In this document: one piece after another, positions 35,208 to 45,757 of the stretch
Layout: every line of letters starts with the position of its first letter
Numbering within the stretch: the first letter of the stretch is position 1
Origin: Pseudoxanthomonas sp. CF125
GTDB taxonomy: Bacteria; Pseudomonadota; Gammaproteobacteria; Xanthomonadales; Xanthomonadaceae
Assembly (NCBI RefSeq): GCF_900104085.1
Contig: NZ_FNLD01000001.1
Span: forward strand, 661,048 to 725,047
DNA length: 64,000 nucleotides
Direction of reading: 5' to 3'
The notes under the pieces: generated by a model
The model's input: the letters and a program-made list of their open reading frames with translations, nothing else
What the model was told of the DNA's origin: nothing
The model's database searches: none
Position numbers and translations under genes: made by a program

Positions 35208-36213
35208 AGGGGTCGATGGTCCGGATCCTGCCCTGCCCGTCGTAATGGAGTTCTGTCACCTTGACCGAACGCAGGTGAGTCACGCCGCCGGAAAGCAAGG
35301 AGTCGTGATAGAACAAATACCAGCGATCCTGGAACTGGCAGATCGAATGATGGGTCGTCCAGCCCACCACCGGTTGCAGGATTACGCCCTGATAGACGAA
35401 AGGTCCATACGGGCTGTCGCTCAGCGCATAGCACAACAGGTGCGTATTGCCTGTCGAATACGAAAGATAGTACTTGCCCAGATGCTTGTGCATCCAGGGG
35501 CCCTCGAAGTATCGGCGCGCATGATCGTCGGCGCGTAACGGCTGCCCCGCTTCGTCCACTATCAGCACTTCGCGCGGCGCTTCGGCGAACCGCTTCATGC
35601 CCTCCTCCAGCCGCGCGACGCGAGGTCCCAAAGCCGGCCGATCCGCCATCGGCTCTTCGTGCGAGGTGTCGTAGGCGTTATCGCGGTACTTCTGCAACTG
35701 CCCGCCCCAGAGTCCGCCGAAGTACAGATAGCAGGTTCCATCGTCGTCGGTGAAGGCGGCAGGGTCTATCGAATAGCTGCCTTCGATCGCCTGCCGCTCG
35801 GCCACGAAAGGTCCCGCCGGATTATCGCTTACCGCCACGCCGATCTGGAAAATGCCGTCTGCGCGCTTCGCAGGAAAATAGAGATAGTAGTTGCCGTCAC
35901 GGTACGCCACATCCGGCGCCCACATCTGCCGCTCGGCCCAGGGCACATCCTTGATGTGCAAAGCGACGCCGCAATCGATCGCCTCGCCGTCGGGCGACTC
36001 CATGCGCAGTACGTGATAGTCCTGCATGCCGAAATGGTCGCCATCGTCATTGAACGGGATGCCCGCATCGATGTCGTGGGACGGATAGATATAGAGACAG
36101 CCGTCGAACACGTGCGCCGACGGATCGGCCGTGTAGATATGGCTCACCAATGGCTGCGAAATGGCCTTGGCGGCTAGCGCTTGCAGATCGACGAAGGCCG
36201 ATTCATCGGACAT
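35197..36213 (-). CDS. Cytoplasmic GH43 beta-xylosidase/alpha-arabinofuranosidase
   Basis: Inverting family GH43 enzyme, 338 residues, no signal peptide. It therefore acts on oligosaccharides already brought in by the adjacent transporter. The three catalytic acids are visible: Asp30 (YTADPSAH, base), Asp150 (YSIDPAAF) and Glu237 (YFEGPWMHK, acid). THHSICQF with the metal-coordinating His is near residue 298. The size and single-domain five-blade propeller fit the short GH43 xylosidase subfamily. It is 33 bp after the transporter gene. Confidence 0.92.
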   Translation of the reverse strand: MSDESAFVDLQALAAKAISQPLVSHIYTADPSAHVFDGCLYIYPSHDIDAGIPFNDDGDHFGMQDYHVLRMESPDGEAIDCGVALHIKDVPWAERQMWAPDVAYRDGNYYLYFPAKRADGIFQIGVAVSDNPAGPFVAERQAIEGSYSIDPAAFTDDDGTCYLYFGGLWGGQLQKYRDNAYDTSHEEPMADRPALGPRVARLEEGMKRFAEAPREVLIVDEAGQPLRADDHARRYFEGPWMHKHLGKYYLSYSTGNTHLLCYALSDSPYGPFVYQGVILQPVVGWTTHHSICQFQDRWYLFYHDSLLSGGVTHLRSVKVTELHYDGQGRIRTIDPYGG

Positions 36214-36246
36214 GGCAGGACAGGTTCCATAGGGATGCTGAAGTGT

Positions 36247-37731
36247 TCAGGAGACGGCCGCGCTCTGCAATCTGCGCGCACCCAGCTCGCTTTCGATACG
36301 CGACTCCATGCGCTTGTCGATCTTGTAAAGAAACAGCATGGCCACGGCCACCAGGAACGGAATGGAGCAGAACACGCTGATCGCCAGGCGAATGCCATTG
36401 ACCGTTTGCGGCGGCTGCACGCCGGCATCGGCATCATAGCCATAGAACGCCAGAATGCCGGCCACCAGCGCGCCGCCGATGCTCAACCCTATCTTCAACC
36501 CGCAAAGCATGGCCGAAAAGATGATGGCGGTGGCGCGGCGGTTGTTCCTCCACTCCGAATAATCTGCCACGTCGGCGATCATGGCCCATAGCAAGGGAAT
36601 GGTGATGCCGTAAGAGAAGCCGTGCAGGATATAGCTGACGAACACCAGCCAGATGGACTCGGGCGAATAAAAGTAGAACGCCAGCAGGAACAGCGTGGAA
36701 ACCAGCAGCGCCGCGCCGAAAACGTCGCGCTTGCCGAAACGGTCGGCCAGCCGCCGCGAAAACCCGATGCCCACGATCATGAAGATGATGCCGCCGGCAT
36801 TGAACAGACTGAAGGCGGAAGTCGGCGCGTCCTTGGGCCAGGCGAATGCGGCCAGTCCCGCACCGGTCAGCAGCGCGTTCAACCCTTCGATTAAGCCGTT
36901 GAAACCGATGTCCTGCAGGAACGCCGCCAGCGCCGGCTCGCTCAGGTAATACTGGAAATAGTAGATATAGGTCCCGCCTTTCAAGGCCAGGTTGATGAAC
37001 ACCAGGATGGTCAGCGCCAGCATCACCAGCCAGGGCCCGTTGCGGGTCAGATCGCGCAGATCCTGCATCACGCCGGATTTCTGTTCGGGCACCGGCACGA
37101 TGCGCTCGCGCGTGGTGAAGAAGGTGACGAGGAAACATACCGTGCCGACGATGGCGAACACCGTCATGGTGTTCTTGAAGCCTTCCACCTTGTCGCCATT
37201 GCCCAGGATCAGCACCAGCGGCAGCAACAGCGCCTGGATGATGAACTGCGCCACCATGACCGCTACGAAACGGTACGACGAAAGACTGTTCCTCTGATCC
37301 ATGTTGCCGGTCAGCACCCCACTGAGCGCGGAGTAAGGCAGGTTGTTGGCGGCATAGACCAGTATCAGCAAGGTGTAGGTGACCAGCGCATAGACGACCT
37401 TGCCGTGCTCGCCCAGATCGGGGGTACTGAAGGCCAGCAGGGACAGCACGCCGAACGGAATCGACGTCCACAGGATCCAGGGCCTGAATTTTCCCCACCG
37501 GGTCGTGGTGCGGTCGGCGATCAGGCCGATCAGCGGCGTGAACACGAAGGCGCCCAACAACCCCACTACGAAGATGACCTTGGCCGCCGTGGCCGCCGGT
37601 ATCCGGTAGACATCCGTGTAGAAGAACGCCAGGTAGGTGATCAGCGTCTGGAAGATGAGATTGGCGGCCAGATCGCCCAGGCTGTATCCGATCTTCTCCT
37701 TGACCGAAAGAGTTTCCGCGGGCTTGTCCAT
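36247..37731 (-). CDS. GPH-family sugar:cation symporter (xyloside transporter type)
   Basis: Inner-membrane transporter of the glycoside-pentoside-hexuronide family, 494 residues from the ATG at 37731. The family start LSVKEKIGYSLGDLAANLIFQT leads TM1, ADRTTTRWGKFRPWILW follows TM2-TM3, and SYGITIPLLWAMIADVADY is near TM9. An ATG at 37851 would add 40 residues and sit 18 bases from the xyl box; neither start has a good ribosome site. The next genes are cytoplasmic GH43 and an epimerase, so the cargo is probably xylo-oligosaccharides. An 18-bp xyl-box palindrome lies upstream. Confidence 0.9.
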   Translation of the reverse strand: MDKPAETLSVKEKIGYSLGDLAANLIFQTLITYLAFFYTDVYRIPAATAAKVIFVVGLLGAFVFTPLIGLIADRTTTRWGKFRPWILWTSIPFGVLSLLAFSTPDLGEHGKVVYALVTYTLLILVYAANNLPYSALSGVLTGNMDQRNSLSSYRFVAVMVAQFIIQALLLPLVLILGNGDKVEGFKNTMTVFAIVGTVCFLVTFFTTRERIVPVPEQKSGVMQDLRDLTRNGPWLVMLALTILVFINLALKGGTYIYYFQYYLSEPALAAFLQDIGFNGLIEGLNALLTGAGLAAFAWPKDAPTSAFSLFNAGGIIFMIVGIGFSRRLADRFGKRDVFGAALLVSTLFLLAFYFYSPESIWLVFVSYILHGFSYGITIPLLWAMIADVADYSEWRNNRRATAIIFSAMLCGLKIGLSIGGALVAGILAFYGYDADAGVQPPQTVNGIRLAISVFCSIPFLVAVAMLFLYKIDKRMESRIESELGARRLQSAAVS

Positions 37732-37869
37732 GGTCACCGGTTGCTCTGCTGCTGCGTTGGTTAAGCCGACCGGCCTTTCGGCCGCATGTAGGAGACGATG
37801 ATTCGGTTCGCTGCAGCAAGCGACTTCCGATTGTTTTGGTTCGGGCCGCATGATACCTGTAAGATACCG

Positions 37870-37887
37870 AATGGTAGCGCTACCATT
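37870..37887. promoter_or_regulatory. xyl box (XylR operator), GPH/SMP-30 divergent region
   Basis: Perfect 18-bp palindrome AATGGTAGCGCTACCATT containing the XylR core TGGTAGCGCTACCA. It lies between the divergent transporter and SMP-30 genes and could control both. Confidence 0.88.
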
Positions 37888-38042
37888 TACCGCCCGCACG
37901 CTGCAAAGCAACATGGATTGCGGCAGCGCTATATCGCATTGCAACAAGGCCATTAACCTGCACTGTCTTTCTCGTATGCGTCCGAAGGCGATGATTTCCT
38001 GCTTCGCACTTGGGCGTACATAACAACATCAGGGAAACCAGC

Positions 38043-39077
38043 ATGCCTTCATTCCGCTTCGCTCTTGCAACCATGCTCACTGTCCTGTTGGCGGCCTGTG
38101 CGGCGGCCGGCGCTTCCCGACAATCCTTCTCCACCCTCGGGCGCTTGACCGTATTCGACGAGTCGTTCCACGACGTGGTCGCGCCCGATGCCAGGATCGA
38201 GAAGATCGCCGAGGGTTTCACCTGGGCCGAGGGCCCGGCCTGGGTGCGCAAAGGCAACTATCTGCTTTTTACCGACGTGCCGGAAAACACGCTGTACCGC
38301 TGGAGCGAGCGCGACGGCATCTTCGTTTTCCTGAAGCCGTCCGGCCTTGCCGGACCGGACCCGGGCACGCTGCGTGAGGCAGGCGCCAACGGCTTGTATG
38401 CGGAACCGGCCGGAACGGTCGTACTGGCCGACTCCGGAACCCGTGTCGTGGCGAGGCTGGACCCGAAAACGAAACTGAAAACCACACTCGCAGCGACCTA
38501 CCAAGGGAAGAAATTCAACAGCCCGAACGATGTCGTCAGGCGCAGCGACGGCGCGGTGTTCTTCACCGACCCTCCCTACGGGCTGAAAGGATTGGATGAG
38601 TCTCCGGTCAAGGAGCTGAAGTTCAATGGCGTGTATCGCGTCGATACCGACGGCAGCGTCCATCTGTTGGACGACGGGCTGAGTTTCCCGAATGGCATCG
38701 CGCTGTCGCCGGACGAAAGGACGCTATACGTCTCCAATTCGGATCCGAAACGGCCGGTCTGGATGGCTTACGCTTTGGATGCGCAAGGCAGCGTCACTAG
38801 TAAACGCGTATTCGCCGATGCTTCCGACCTGATGGGCGAAGGCGTTCCGGGCCTGCCCGACGGCATGGCCGTTGCCGAGGACGGACGCCTGTTCGCTACC
38901 GGGCCGGGTGGTGTGCTGGTGTTCGACCCCGATGGCAAGCGTCTCGGCCGTATCGAAACCGGCACGGCGATCTCCAACTGCGCTTTCGGCGACGACGGAC
39001 ATACGCTCTACATGAGTTCGCATACCCTGGTGGCGCGGATACGCTTGAAAGCCAACGGTCTGCAGTTCCATCGATAG
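38043..39077 (+). CDS. SMP-30/gluconolactonase-family lipoprotein
   Basis: Six-bladed propeller lactonase-like protein, 344 residues. The ATG at 38043 follows CAGGGA. The signal ends at a lipobox LLAAC (Cys19), so it is membrane-anchored, unusual for a sugar lactonase. Metal ligands of the family are visible: Glu in WAEGPAWV, Asn in NSPNDVV, and Asp in SLSPDERTLYVSNSD-like ALSPDERTLYVSNSD. It may open a sugar-acid lactone or act as an esterase in the periplasm. It is divergent from the GPH operon across the xyl box. A hairpin repeat follows the stop. Confidence 0.86.
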   Translation: MPSFRFALATMLTVLLAACAAAGASRQSFSTLGRLTVFDESFHDVVAPDARIEKIAEGFTWAEGPAWVRKGNYLLFTDVPENTLYRWSERDGIFVFLKPSGLAGPDPGTLREAGANGLYAEPAGTVVLADSGTRVVARLDPKTKLKTTLAATYQGKKFNSPNDVVRRSDGAVFFTDPPYGLKGLDESPVKELKFNGVYRVDTDGSVHLLDDGLSFPNGIALSPDERTLYVSNSDPKRPVWMAYALDAQGSVTSKRVFADASDLMGEGVPGLPDGMAVAEDGRLFATGPGGVLVFDPDGKRLGRIETGTAISNCAFGDDGHTLYMSSHTLVARIRLKANGLQFHR

Positions 39078-39135
39078 GAAGGCCTGCACAACCGGAACCT
39101 GTCTTTTATCCTTCCCACAAAAAGTATAAATAGAC

Positions 39136-39167
39136 CCGTCATCCCAGCGGAAGCTGGGATGACGGGC
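39136..39167. repeat. CGTCATCCC-type hairpin repeat between convergent genes
   Basis: Perfect 14-bp inverted repeat CCCGTCATCCCAGC / GCTGGGATGACGGG with a GGAA loop. It is a short relative of the repeat at 5773-5862. It lies between the SMP-30 and GH3 stops and may end transcription from either side. Confidence 0.85.
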
Positions 39168-39235
39168 CATACGTATTTAATCCCTCAAGTCCACTCCTGG
39201 CTGTCAGCACGCCGTTGAGTGGTAAACACCGACTC

Positions 39236-41935
39236 TCAGCGAGTCTTCACCGTGAACGGTCGAGTCAGGCGGATATCGGCGCTCGATGCCCCGACCTGCA
39301 CCTCGTAGTCGCCCGGGTCGACCGCATAGGCCTTAGCCTGGTCGTCGTAATACCTGAGATCGGCCTGCGGGGTGAAAGCGAACGTCAGGGTGCGCTCCTC
39401 GCCTGGTTGCAGCGTGACCCGTTGGAAGCCACGCAGTTCCTTGCGCGCTCGTTCGCGTTGCGGGTGCTTCGGGCGCAGGTACAGCTGGACCACCTCGTCG
39501 CCGGCGCGATCACCGCTGTTGCGCACCTTCACCGTCGCCCGCACCGTCTGCGTGGTCACGGTACTGCGATGGTCCAGTTCCAGGTCGGAATAGGCGAAGC
39601 GGGTATACGAAAGTCCGTGCCCGAACGCATACAACGGCTCGCCATCGAAGTAACGATAGGTTCGCCCCTTCATTGCGTAATCGTCGAACGCGGGCAATTT
39701 CTCGTCCGCCTTGTAGAACGTCACTGGCAGACGCCCGGCAGGATTGGCATCGCCGAACAGAACGTCGGCCACCGCATTGCCGCCACGCTGACCGGGATAC
39801 CAAGCCACCAGGATCGCCGGCAGGTTCTGCTTGGCCCAATCGACGGCGAGCGCCGAACCGGTGGTCAGCACCAGCACCACCGGCTTGCCGGTGGCGTGCA
39901 GCGCCTCAAGCAGCTTTTGCTGCGTGGAGGGCAGGCGCATATCGGTGCGATCTCCGCCGGCGAACCCCGGGTAATTGACCGTCATCTCCTCGCCTTCCAC
40001 ATCGCCGGTGAGTCCGCCGACGAACACCACCGCATCGGAGCCGCGCGCCGCTTCCACCGCTTCCTCGAACGGAGGCTTGGCGCCCGGCATGTTCCAGGCC
40101 AGGCGGACTCCGGCGTCGCGCTCGCCGTCGTAATACTCCATCTTCACGTCGTAGGCGCGGCCTGCCTCCAGTTCCACACTGACGCTGTCGGCACGCAGGC
40201 GGTCGCTGGACTGCCAATGGTCGAGCAACAACCGCCCGTCCAGGTACAGGCGGTAACCATCGTTGGCCGCGGCCTCTATCCGGTAGCTGCCCGATACCGG
40301 CGGAAGCAACTGGCCGCTCCAGCGAATGCTGAAATTATCGGAAGGCACGCCCTGCCCGGGACCTGCCTCGCCGCGCGCCATCAGGTTGTCGGTGGGCGAA
40401 CCGCGGTCCCAGCGGAATCCGATCTGCGCATCCACGCGCACCAGCGCCGGCTTGCCCGACAGATCGATGCTGCGGAAATACTCGCCGCGCAATCCACGCT
40501 CGCTGCTGCCGGCGGCCGGGCGCAGGTATTGCGCTTCGACCAGCGGCGTTGCGGCGGGATCTTCGCGCCCTTCGACCAGATCGACACCGCGCGCATGAAT
40601 TATTTCCACCTGCGGCGCGGCATCGCGGATGCCTTGCAGAACGGTCACAGGCGCCGCCGGCGTGCCGTAGTAGTTCCCCAACAGGGCCATGGTGTCGTCG
40701 GCGGTGGGGCCGACCACGGCAATGCGGCGCAACTTGCGCGACAACGGCAGCATGCCGTCGTTCTTCAGCAGCACCATCGAAGCCTGCGCGGCCTTGCGCG
40801 ATAACGCGTCGTGCTCCGGCGACTGGTTGACTGAAGCAGGGATGCGCGCCCAGCGCACCATTTCGGGCGGGTCGAACATGCCGAGCCGCATGCGCGCCGT
40901 GAACAGCCGAGTCAGCGCGGCGTCGATCTCCGCTTCGGCGATGAAGCCTTTGCGTACGGCTTCGGGCAAGGTGGAATATTCCTCGCCGCACTCCAGCTCG
41001 GTGCCGTTCTTGACTGCCAGCGCAGCCGCTTGCTCACGCGTGGCCACGATCTTGTGATTCTTCCAGATATCCACGATCGCCCAGCAATCCGACACCACAT
41101 AACCCTTGAATCCCCAATCGCGGCGCAGCACATCGCGCAGCAGGAACTGGCTGGCGCTGGCCGATTCTCCGTAGACCCTGTTGTACGCGCCCATTACCGC
41201 ATCCACTTGGCCTTCTTTCACCAGCGCCTCGAACGCCGGCAGGTAGGTCTCGTACAGATCCCGCGTACTGGGGCGCGCATCGAAGTGGTGCCGATCCGCC
41301 TCCGGCCCGCTATGCACGGCAAAATGTTTGGCGGTTGCGTCCAGCTTGCGGTACTTGGGATCGTCACCCTGCAAGCCGCGCACGAAGCTCACGCCCATGC
41401 GCGCGGTCAGGAACGGATCTTCGCCATAGGTTTCCTGCCCGCGCCCCCAGCGCGGATCGCGGAAGATATTGATGTTCGGCGACCAGAAGGTCAGGCCCTG
41501 GTAGCGGCCGTGTTCGCCGCGCCGGAAAGCCTCATGGTGCTTGGCGCGCGCTTCATCGCTGATCGTCCGCGACACCTGGTCCATCAGCGGCACGTCGAAG
41601 GTCGCTGCCATGCCGATGGCCTGCGGAAACACCGTCGCGCCGCCTGCGCGCGCCACGCCGTGCAGCGCCTCGTTCCACCAGTCGTACGCCGGCACTCCCA
41701 GGCGTTCGATCGCCGGTGCCGCGTTCTGCATCTGGGCGGCCTTTTCCTCAAGGGTCATTCGCGACACCAGATCAGCCGCGCGTTCTTCGAAACTGCGTCC
41801 CGTGTCCTGATAGGCCGCTGGCGCGCTCTGCGCCTCCGCGGCACGGAGATCCTGGGTGTGCCACGCGACTGTCGCCAGCCCGGCAAGCAGGCCGCCGCGT
41901 ACCGACATGCGCAACCATGTATTTTTGCTGATCAT
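39236..41935 (-). CDS. Secreted GH3 beta-xylosidase with PA14 domain
   Basis: Family GH3 glycosidase releasing xylose from xylo-oligosaccharides. It has 899 residues from the ATG at 41935, which overlaps the GH43 TGA (ATGA). The signal is in the first 33 residues (GGLLAGLATVAWHTQDLRA). DWWNEALHGVARAG and the nucleophile motif GYVVSDCWAI match the xylosidase subgroup. A PA14 domain (GLRGEYFRSIDLSGKP ... SGSYRIEAAANDGYRLYLDG) is inserted, and a fibronectin III-like domain ends it. It shares its plan with the GH3 at 3144-5870, so the two are paralogues with different operons. Confidence 0.93.
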   Translation of the reverse strand: MISKNTWLRMSVRGGLLAGLATVAWHTQDLRAAEAQSAPAAYQDTGRSFEERAADLVSRMTLEEKAAQMQNAAPAIERLGVPAYDWWNEALHGVARAGGATVFPQAIGMAATFDVPLMDQVSRTISDEARAKHHEAFRRGEHGRYQGLTFWSPNINIFRDPRWGRGQETYGEDPFLTARMGVSFVRGLQGDDPKYRKLDATAKHFAVHSGPEADRHHFDARPSTRDLYETYLPAFEALVKEGQVDAVMGAYNRVYGESASASQFLLRDVLRRDWGFKGYVVSDCWAIVDIWKNHKIVATREQAAALAVKNGTELECGEEYSTLPEAVRKGFIAEAEIDAALTRLFTARMRLGMFDPPEMVRWARIPASVNQSPEHDALSRKAAQASMVLLKNDGMLPLSRKLRRIAVVGPTADDTMALLGNYYGTPAAPVTVLQGIRDAAPQVEIIHARGVDLVEGREDPAATPLVEAQYLRPAAGSSERGLRGEYFRSIDLSGKPALVRVDAQIGFRWDRGSPTDNLMARGEAGPGQGVPSDNFSIRWSGQLLPPVSGSYRIEAAANDGYRLYLDGRLLLDHWQSSDRLRADSVSVELEAGRAYDVKMEYYDGERDAGVRLAWNMPGAKPPFEEAVEAARGSDAVVFVGGLTGDVEGEEMTVNYPGFAGGDRTDMRLPSTQQKLLEALHATGKPVVLVLTTGSALAVDWAKQNLPAILVAWYPGQRGGNAVADVLFGDANPAGRLPVTFYKADEKLPAFDDYAMKGRTYRYFDGEPLYAFGHGLSYTRFAYSDLELDHRSTVTTQTVRATVKVRNSGDRAGDEVVQLYLRPKHPQRERARKELRGFQRVTLQPGEERTLTFAFTPQADLRYYDDQAKAYAVDPGDYEVQVGASSADIRLTRPFTVKTR

Positions 41936-43617
41936 TTGCCTACTCCGTTCTGTTCGTTCGGCGCTATTCGCGCGTGCGGTCCCACTACGGCGCCGACGAA
42001 GCCGCCGGCCACGTCGGTGCTGAGCAACGTGCCGTCCTCGTTCTGCTTCAGCCATTGCCAGCCCTTGCCTGCATCGAAGCCGAAGGAATAATCGGCGGCG
42101 TCGCCTGCGATCTTGAGTTTCAGCGAATCCGAAGCGGGCAGCGTTTTAACGGCGACGGTGCGCCTGCCTTCGCTGCCGCTTTTTTCCAGGAACAGTTCCA
42201 TGCCCTGCCCTTTGCGGCGCACGCCAAGGAAGTACCAGTGCGTTTCGTTCTGGAATGCCGCAATGCCCGCCTCGGTACCGGCCTCGACCGGCACCTGCAA
42301 TGCGGTGCTGGTTTCGAACGCCGTGTGTTGCTGGCGGCGCGCCAGAAACGCCGGGTTGCGCAGCGTGTCCAGTCCTTCCGCCAGGGGCCGCATGGCCAGT
42401 CGGCCAGCATGTCCGGTCAAGTCGGCCCAGGGCTGTTTGGGCACGCGCACATACATCCAGGCGCGATCCAGTGCCGGTTCATCGAATTCGTCGCGCCAGG
42501 TGAAATTGCCGGTCAACGGCGCCTGCGTCCCGGTTGGCGACATGTAACCCGGACCCGGGGCCACGTAGGGAATCTCGCGGCCCGGCTCCAGAATCACCGG
42601 CCAGCCGTCTTTCCATTCCACCGGCAGCAGGAAGGTTTCGCGGCCGGTGTTGTAGTGCACTCCGCCATAGTTGCGACTGGCCAGGAACGTGGCCCACCAG
42701 CGGCCATCCGCCCCTTCCCCCAGATCGGCATGGCCGGCATTGGTGATGGGATGGGCACGGTCGGCCGGGAGATCGCGCTGGGTCAGGATAGGGTTCTTTT
42801 CATAGGGTTCGTACGGCCCCCACACCTGGCGGCTGCGCAGGATGACCTGCGAATGCTGCGAGCCTGTGCCGCCCTCGGCGCAGTTGAGGTAGTACCAGCC
42901 GTCGCGCTTGAATATGTGCGGTCCTTCGATCCAGATCGGATTTTTCGAAGGATCCACGCCGCCATCGATCAGCACCTTGCGCGGACCGAACGGCTGCATT
43001 CTGGCGAGGGCGAATTCCTGCATCCAGATCGCGCGATGGCCGTCGTAGCGCGGTTTTCCCACCGGTGCATCGTTGTTGAGCAGATACGTGCGCCCATCGT
43101 CGTCGAAGAACAACGAAGGATCGATTCCGCCGATGGTCGGCAGCCAGTGGAGATCGGACCACGGACCGGCCGGGTTGGTGGCCGTAGCGATGAAGTTGCC
43201 GCCGCTGTCCACGGCCGTATTGACTACGTAGAACGTGCCGTCGTGGTATTCGATGGCCGGCGCGAACACGCCACGCGACATTCCCAACCCGTCGAAGTCC
43301 AATTGCGAAGGGCGGTCGATGACATTGCCGATCTGCCGCCAGCGCACCAGGTCCGTGCTCTCGAACACGGGAATCCCGGGGAAATAGGTGAAACTGGAAT
43401 TCACCAGATAATAGCGATCGCCCGCCCGCACGATGCTGGGATCGGGATGGAAGCCGGCCAGCACCGGATTGCGGTAGCTGCTTTCCGGCAGCGGCGTCTC
43501 GAAGACAGCGTCCTTTCCGCGGTACTCGAACCAGTCGAACAGAATCGGCTGCTGCGCGCAGACCGGCACCGCAAGCATCGCGCATACCAGCCCCATTGCG
43601 GCTTTCATCCATTTCAT
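41932..43617 (-). CDS. Secreted GH43 beta-xylosidase with C-terminal beta-sandwich
   Basis: Family GH43 enzyme of 561 residues from the ATG at 43617 (GGGAG upstream). The signal ends VPVCA. Catalytic acids are Asp59 (GFHPDPSIVR), Asp166 (GGIDPSLFF) and Glu231 (IWIEGPHIF). After the propeller (to about 330) comes a GH43 C-terminal beta-sandwich (FTWRDEFDEPALDRAWMYVR ... HTAFETSTALQV). This is the subfamily 12-like xylosidase/arabinofuranosidase layout. Its stop overlaps the GH3 start by four bases, so both are made together. Probably trims decorated xylan fragments in the periplasm. Confidence 0.92.
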   Translation of the reverse strand: MKWMKAAMGLVCAMLAVPVCAQQPILFDWFEYRGKDAVFETPLPESSYRNPVLAGFHPDPSIVRAGDRYYLVNSSFTYFPGIPVFESTDLVRWRQIGNVIDRPSQLDFDGLGMSRGVFAPAIEYHDGTFYVVNTAVDSGGNFIATATNPAGPWSDLHWLPTIGGIDPSLFFDDDGRTYLLNNDAPVGKPRYDGHRAIWMQEFALARMQPFGPRKVLIDGGVDPSKNPIWIEGPHIFKRDGWYYLNCAEGGTGSQHSQVILRSRQVWGPYEPYEKNPILTQRDLPADRAHPITNAGHADLGEGADGRWWATFLASRNYGGVHYNTGRETFLLPVEWKDGWPVILEPGREIPYVAPGPGYMSPTGTQAPLTGNFTWRDEFDEPALDRAWMYVRVPKQPWADLTGHAGRLAMRPLAEGLDTLRNPAFLARRQQHTAFETSTALQVPVEAGTEAGIAAFQNETHWYFLGVRRKGQGMELFLEKSGSEGRRTVAVKTLPASDSLKLKIAGDAADYSFGFDAGKGWQWLKQNEDGTLLSTDVAGGFVGAVVGPHARIAPNEQNGVGK

Positions 43618-43759
43618 CGCTATTGCTCCCATTGTCCGGCCATGCTCACCGATCCCACAGCGCGACATCGACCGCGGCGACGGTCGTACGAAGAGCTGCG
43701 AGCGTTGGCTTCGGTATCGGATTGCGGGTTCATCGGGGTGTCGTCCGTCAAATCGAGCA

Positions 43760-45757
43760 TTAAGGGATATGGATTTCGAACGGCCCCGCGGGCAAGCCCG
43801 CGCCGTCGAACAAGGTGACTACGGGGTTGTCAGCCCAGCCATAGCGCACGCGGGTGGCGAGCCGTGCCGCCGGCGCGCGCAGGATCACATCGTGGCCACG
43901 GATCTCCGCATCGGCATAACGGCACGAAGCGGGCTTGGCGCCGCAGAGTTCGAAGCCGATCGGGGTATGGGATCCATAGGCGACCAGTGGTCCGCTTACG
44001 TCGCCGAAACCCACCACCACCGAATCGCCGTCGCGCCGGGCCGACAGCGGTACCGGACCGGAAGGCGGCAGCTTTTCCCCATACACCAAATGGCGCGCCA
44101 CACGCGCCAGCCTGCGTCCGAGCTCCTGTTTGTTCGGCGGATGGATGTCGTAACGGTCGCCGATGTCGATGGCGACGGCCATTCCGGTATTGGGATCTTC
44201 CAGGTCCGCTTGCCGCTGCGCTTCCCGCAACTCGGCCCAACCGCTTTCGGCAGGTTTCGTATTCGGCATGCCGTAGCCGGCCAGTTGCCCGATTAGCAGA
44301 GGGATATCCGCACCGAAGCGCGCACGCCAGTCGTTCCGCAGGTCCTGCAGGCGCGCTTGGTAGCTCCCCGCCTGCGTAATGTTTGATTCGCCCTGGTACC
44401 ACAACACGCCGCGCAGGCCGTAACGGCCGATGGGCGCGATCATGCCGTTGTACAGAGTCGATAGCCCGCCCGCTGTCTGCCATGGTGCGCTGGGCGGCGC
44501 GTCCAGGCCTGTCGCCATGCGGTATTTCCATCCGCCATCCAGCGGGACTCGCGTTCCATCCTGCAACTGCAGCGCATAAGCCGAGGCGGGGCCGTCCATG
44601 CCTCCATCGCGATAGGTATCCAGCGCATTGACCACAACCACGTTGTCGCCGGCATGCAGCAGGTTTTCCGGAAGCGGGTATTCGCGGCTCGAACCCGGCC
44701 CGTAGGTACTGCCTACGGCGCGTCCGTTAACCCAGGTCATGTCGATCTCGTCGATCGAACCCAGCAACAACACTGCCTTCTGCTCAGCCTGTTCTGCGGT
44801 AAGACGGACCTTGGTGCGATACCAGACCATGCCGTTGTAGTCCGCCAGTTCTGGCACGCCCCAGCGCTCCCAGGCGCCCAGATCACGCGGTGCGCTGCGC
44901 CATTCGTTGCTGGCGAAGTACGCAGGGCTCCAGGGTTCGTCGCCAGGCCTGGTGCCGGCGCGATTGAGCCACCATCGGCCCCACAGTTCGCCCCAGCGGC
45001 CGGTCGCCTCCAGCGGATCTGTCGCATATTTCGCAAGTACATCGAGATCGTCGTTGTACTCACCGCTGGTGCGCAGGCCCGCACTGCTGGTCCATGCTTC
45101 GATGCGCGACCCGCCCCAGGCCGAATTGATCAAGCCCATGGGTACCTCGACGGTTTTCTGCAATTCCCGTGCGAAGTAGAAGCAGGCCGCAGAGAAATCG
45201 CGCAACGTGCCGGAAGTGACCTTTTCCCATCGAGTCGGGGCGGTAAAAGTTTCCAGCGGAACCACACTGCCGGTCTGCGGAACCGTCAACAAGCGAATCG
45301 TTTCGCCGTGCGCGCCTTCGATCTCGGCGCGTGCATCCAGCGAACGCCAGACCTGCAATTCCATGTTCGACTGACCGGAACACAACCACACATCTCCGAC
45401 CAGCACATCGCCGACCGTCTGCGAGGAGCCGCCCGCGGTCGCGGTCAAGGTGTAGGGGCCACCCGCCTTCAACGCCGGCAGCCGCGCTTCCCAGTAACCG
45501 TGCCCGTCCGCGTTCGCATGCGCCTTCTTTCCAGCCAACGCGACGTGCACCCGTTGCGCGGGTTTCGCACGGCCCCAGACCCGGATCGGCTTGTCCCGCT
45601 GCAGCACCGCGTGGTCCTGGAACATCGCATGAAGCAGTGGGCCCCCGGCAGGCTCTTCCGCCTTTGCGGCGCAGGCGGCGAAGCCGAACGCCACTGCCGC
45701 CAGCAGACCGCCAGCGCGGCGTGGAAGCAGCTGCACCGATGATGCAGCCGGTTTCAT
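43760..45757 (-). CDS. SGNH-type carbohydrate esterase (sialate O-acetylesterase family; likely acetylxylan esterase)
   Basis: Secreted esterase of 665 residues from the ATG at 45757, which overlaps the GH67 stop (ATGA). The signal ends [10 protein letters not shown]. The nucleophile is in [31 protein letters not shown] is block II-like, VLWYQGESN is block III and [17 protein letters not shown] holds the Asp-His pair. A jelly-roll insertion (about 260-400) is typical of the sialate O-acetylesterase family. Within a xylan operon it most likely removes acetyl groups from xylan or its oligomers, rather than from sialic acid. The ending EIHIP is complete. Confidence 0.88.
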   Translation of the reverse strand: MKPAASSVQLLPRRAGGLLAAVAFGFAACAAKAEEPAGGPLLHAMFQDHAVLQRDKPIRVWGRAKPAQRVHVALAGKKAHANADGHGYWEARLPALKAGGPYTLTATAGGSSQTVGDVLVGDVWLCSGQSNMELQVWRSLDARAEIEGAHGETIRLLTVPQTGSVVPLETFTAPTRWEKVTSGTLRDFSAACFYFARELQKTVEVPMGLINSAWGGSRIEAWTSSAGLRTSGEYNDDLDVLAKYATDPLEATGRWGELWGRWWLNRAGTRPGDEPWSPAYFASNEWRSAPRDLGAWERWGVPELADYNGMVWYRTKVRLTAEQAEQKAVLLLGSIDEIDMTWVNGRAVGSTYGPGSSREYPLPENLLHAGDNVVVVNALDTYRDGGMDGPASAYALQLQDGTRVPLDGGWKYRMATGLDAPPSAPWQTAGGLSTLYNGMIAPIGRYGLRGVLWYQGESNITQAGSYQARLQDLRNDWRARFGADIPLLIGQLAGYGMPNTKPAESGWAELREAQRQADLEDPNTGMAVAIDIGDRYDIHPPNKQELGRRLARVARHLVYGEKLPPSGPVPLSARRDGDSVVVGFGDVSGPLVAYGSHTPIGFELCGAKPASCRYADAEIRGHDVILRAPAARLATRVRYGWADNPVVTLFDGAGLPAGPFEIHIP

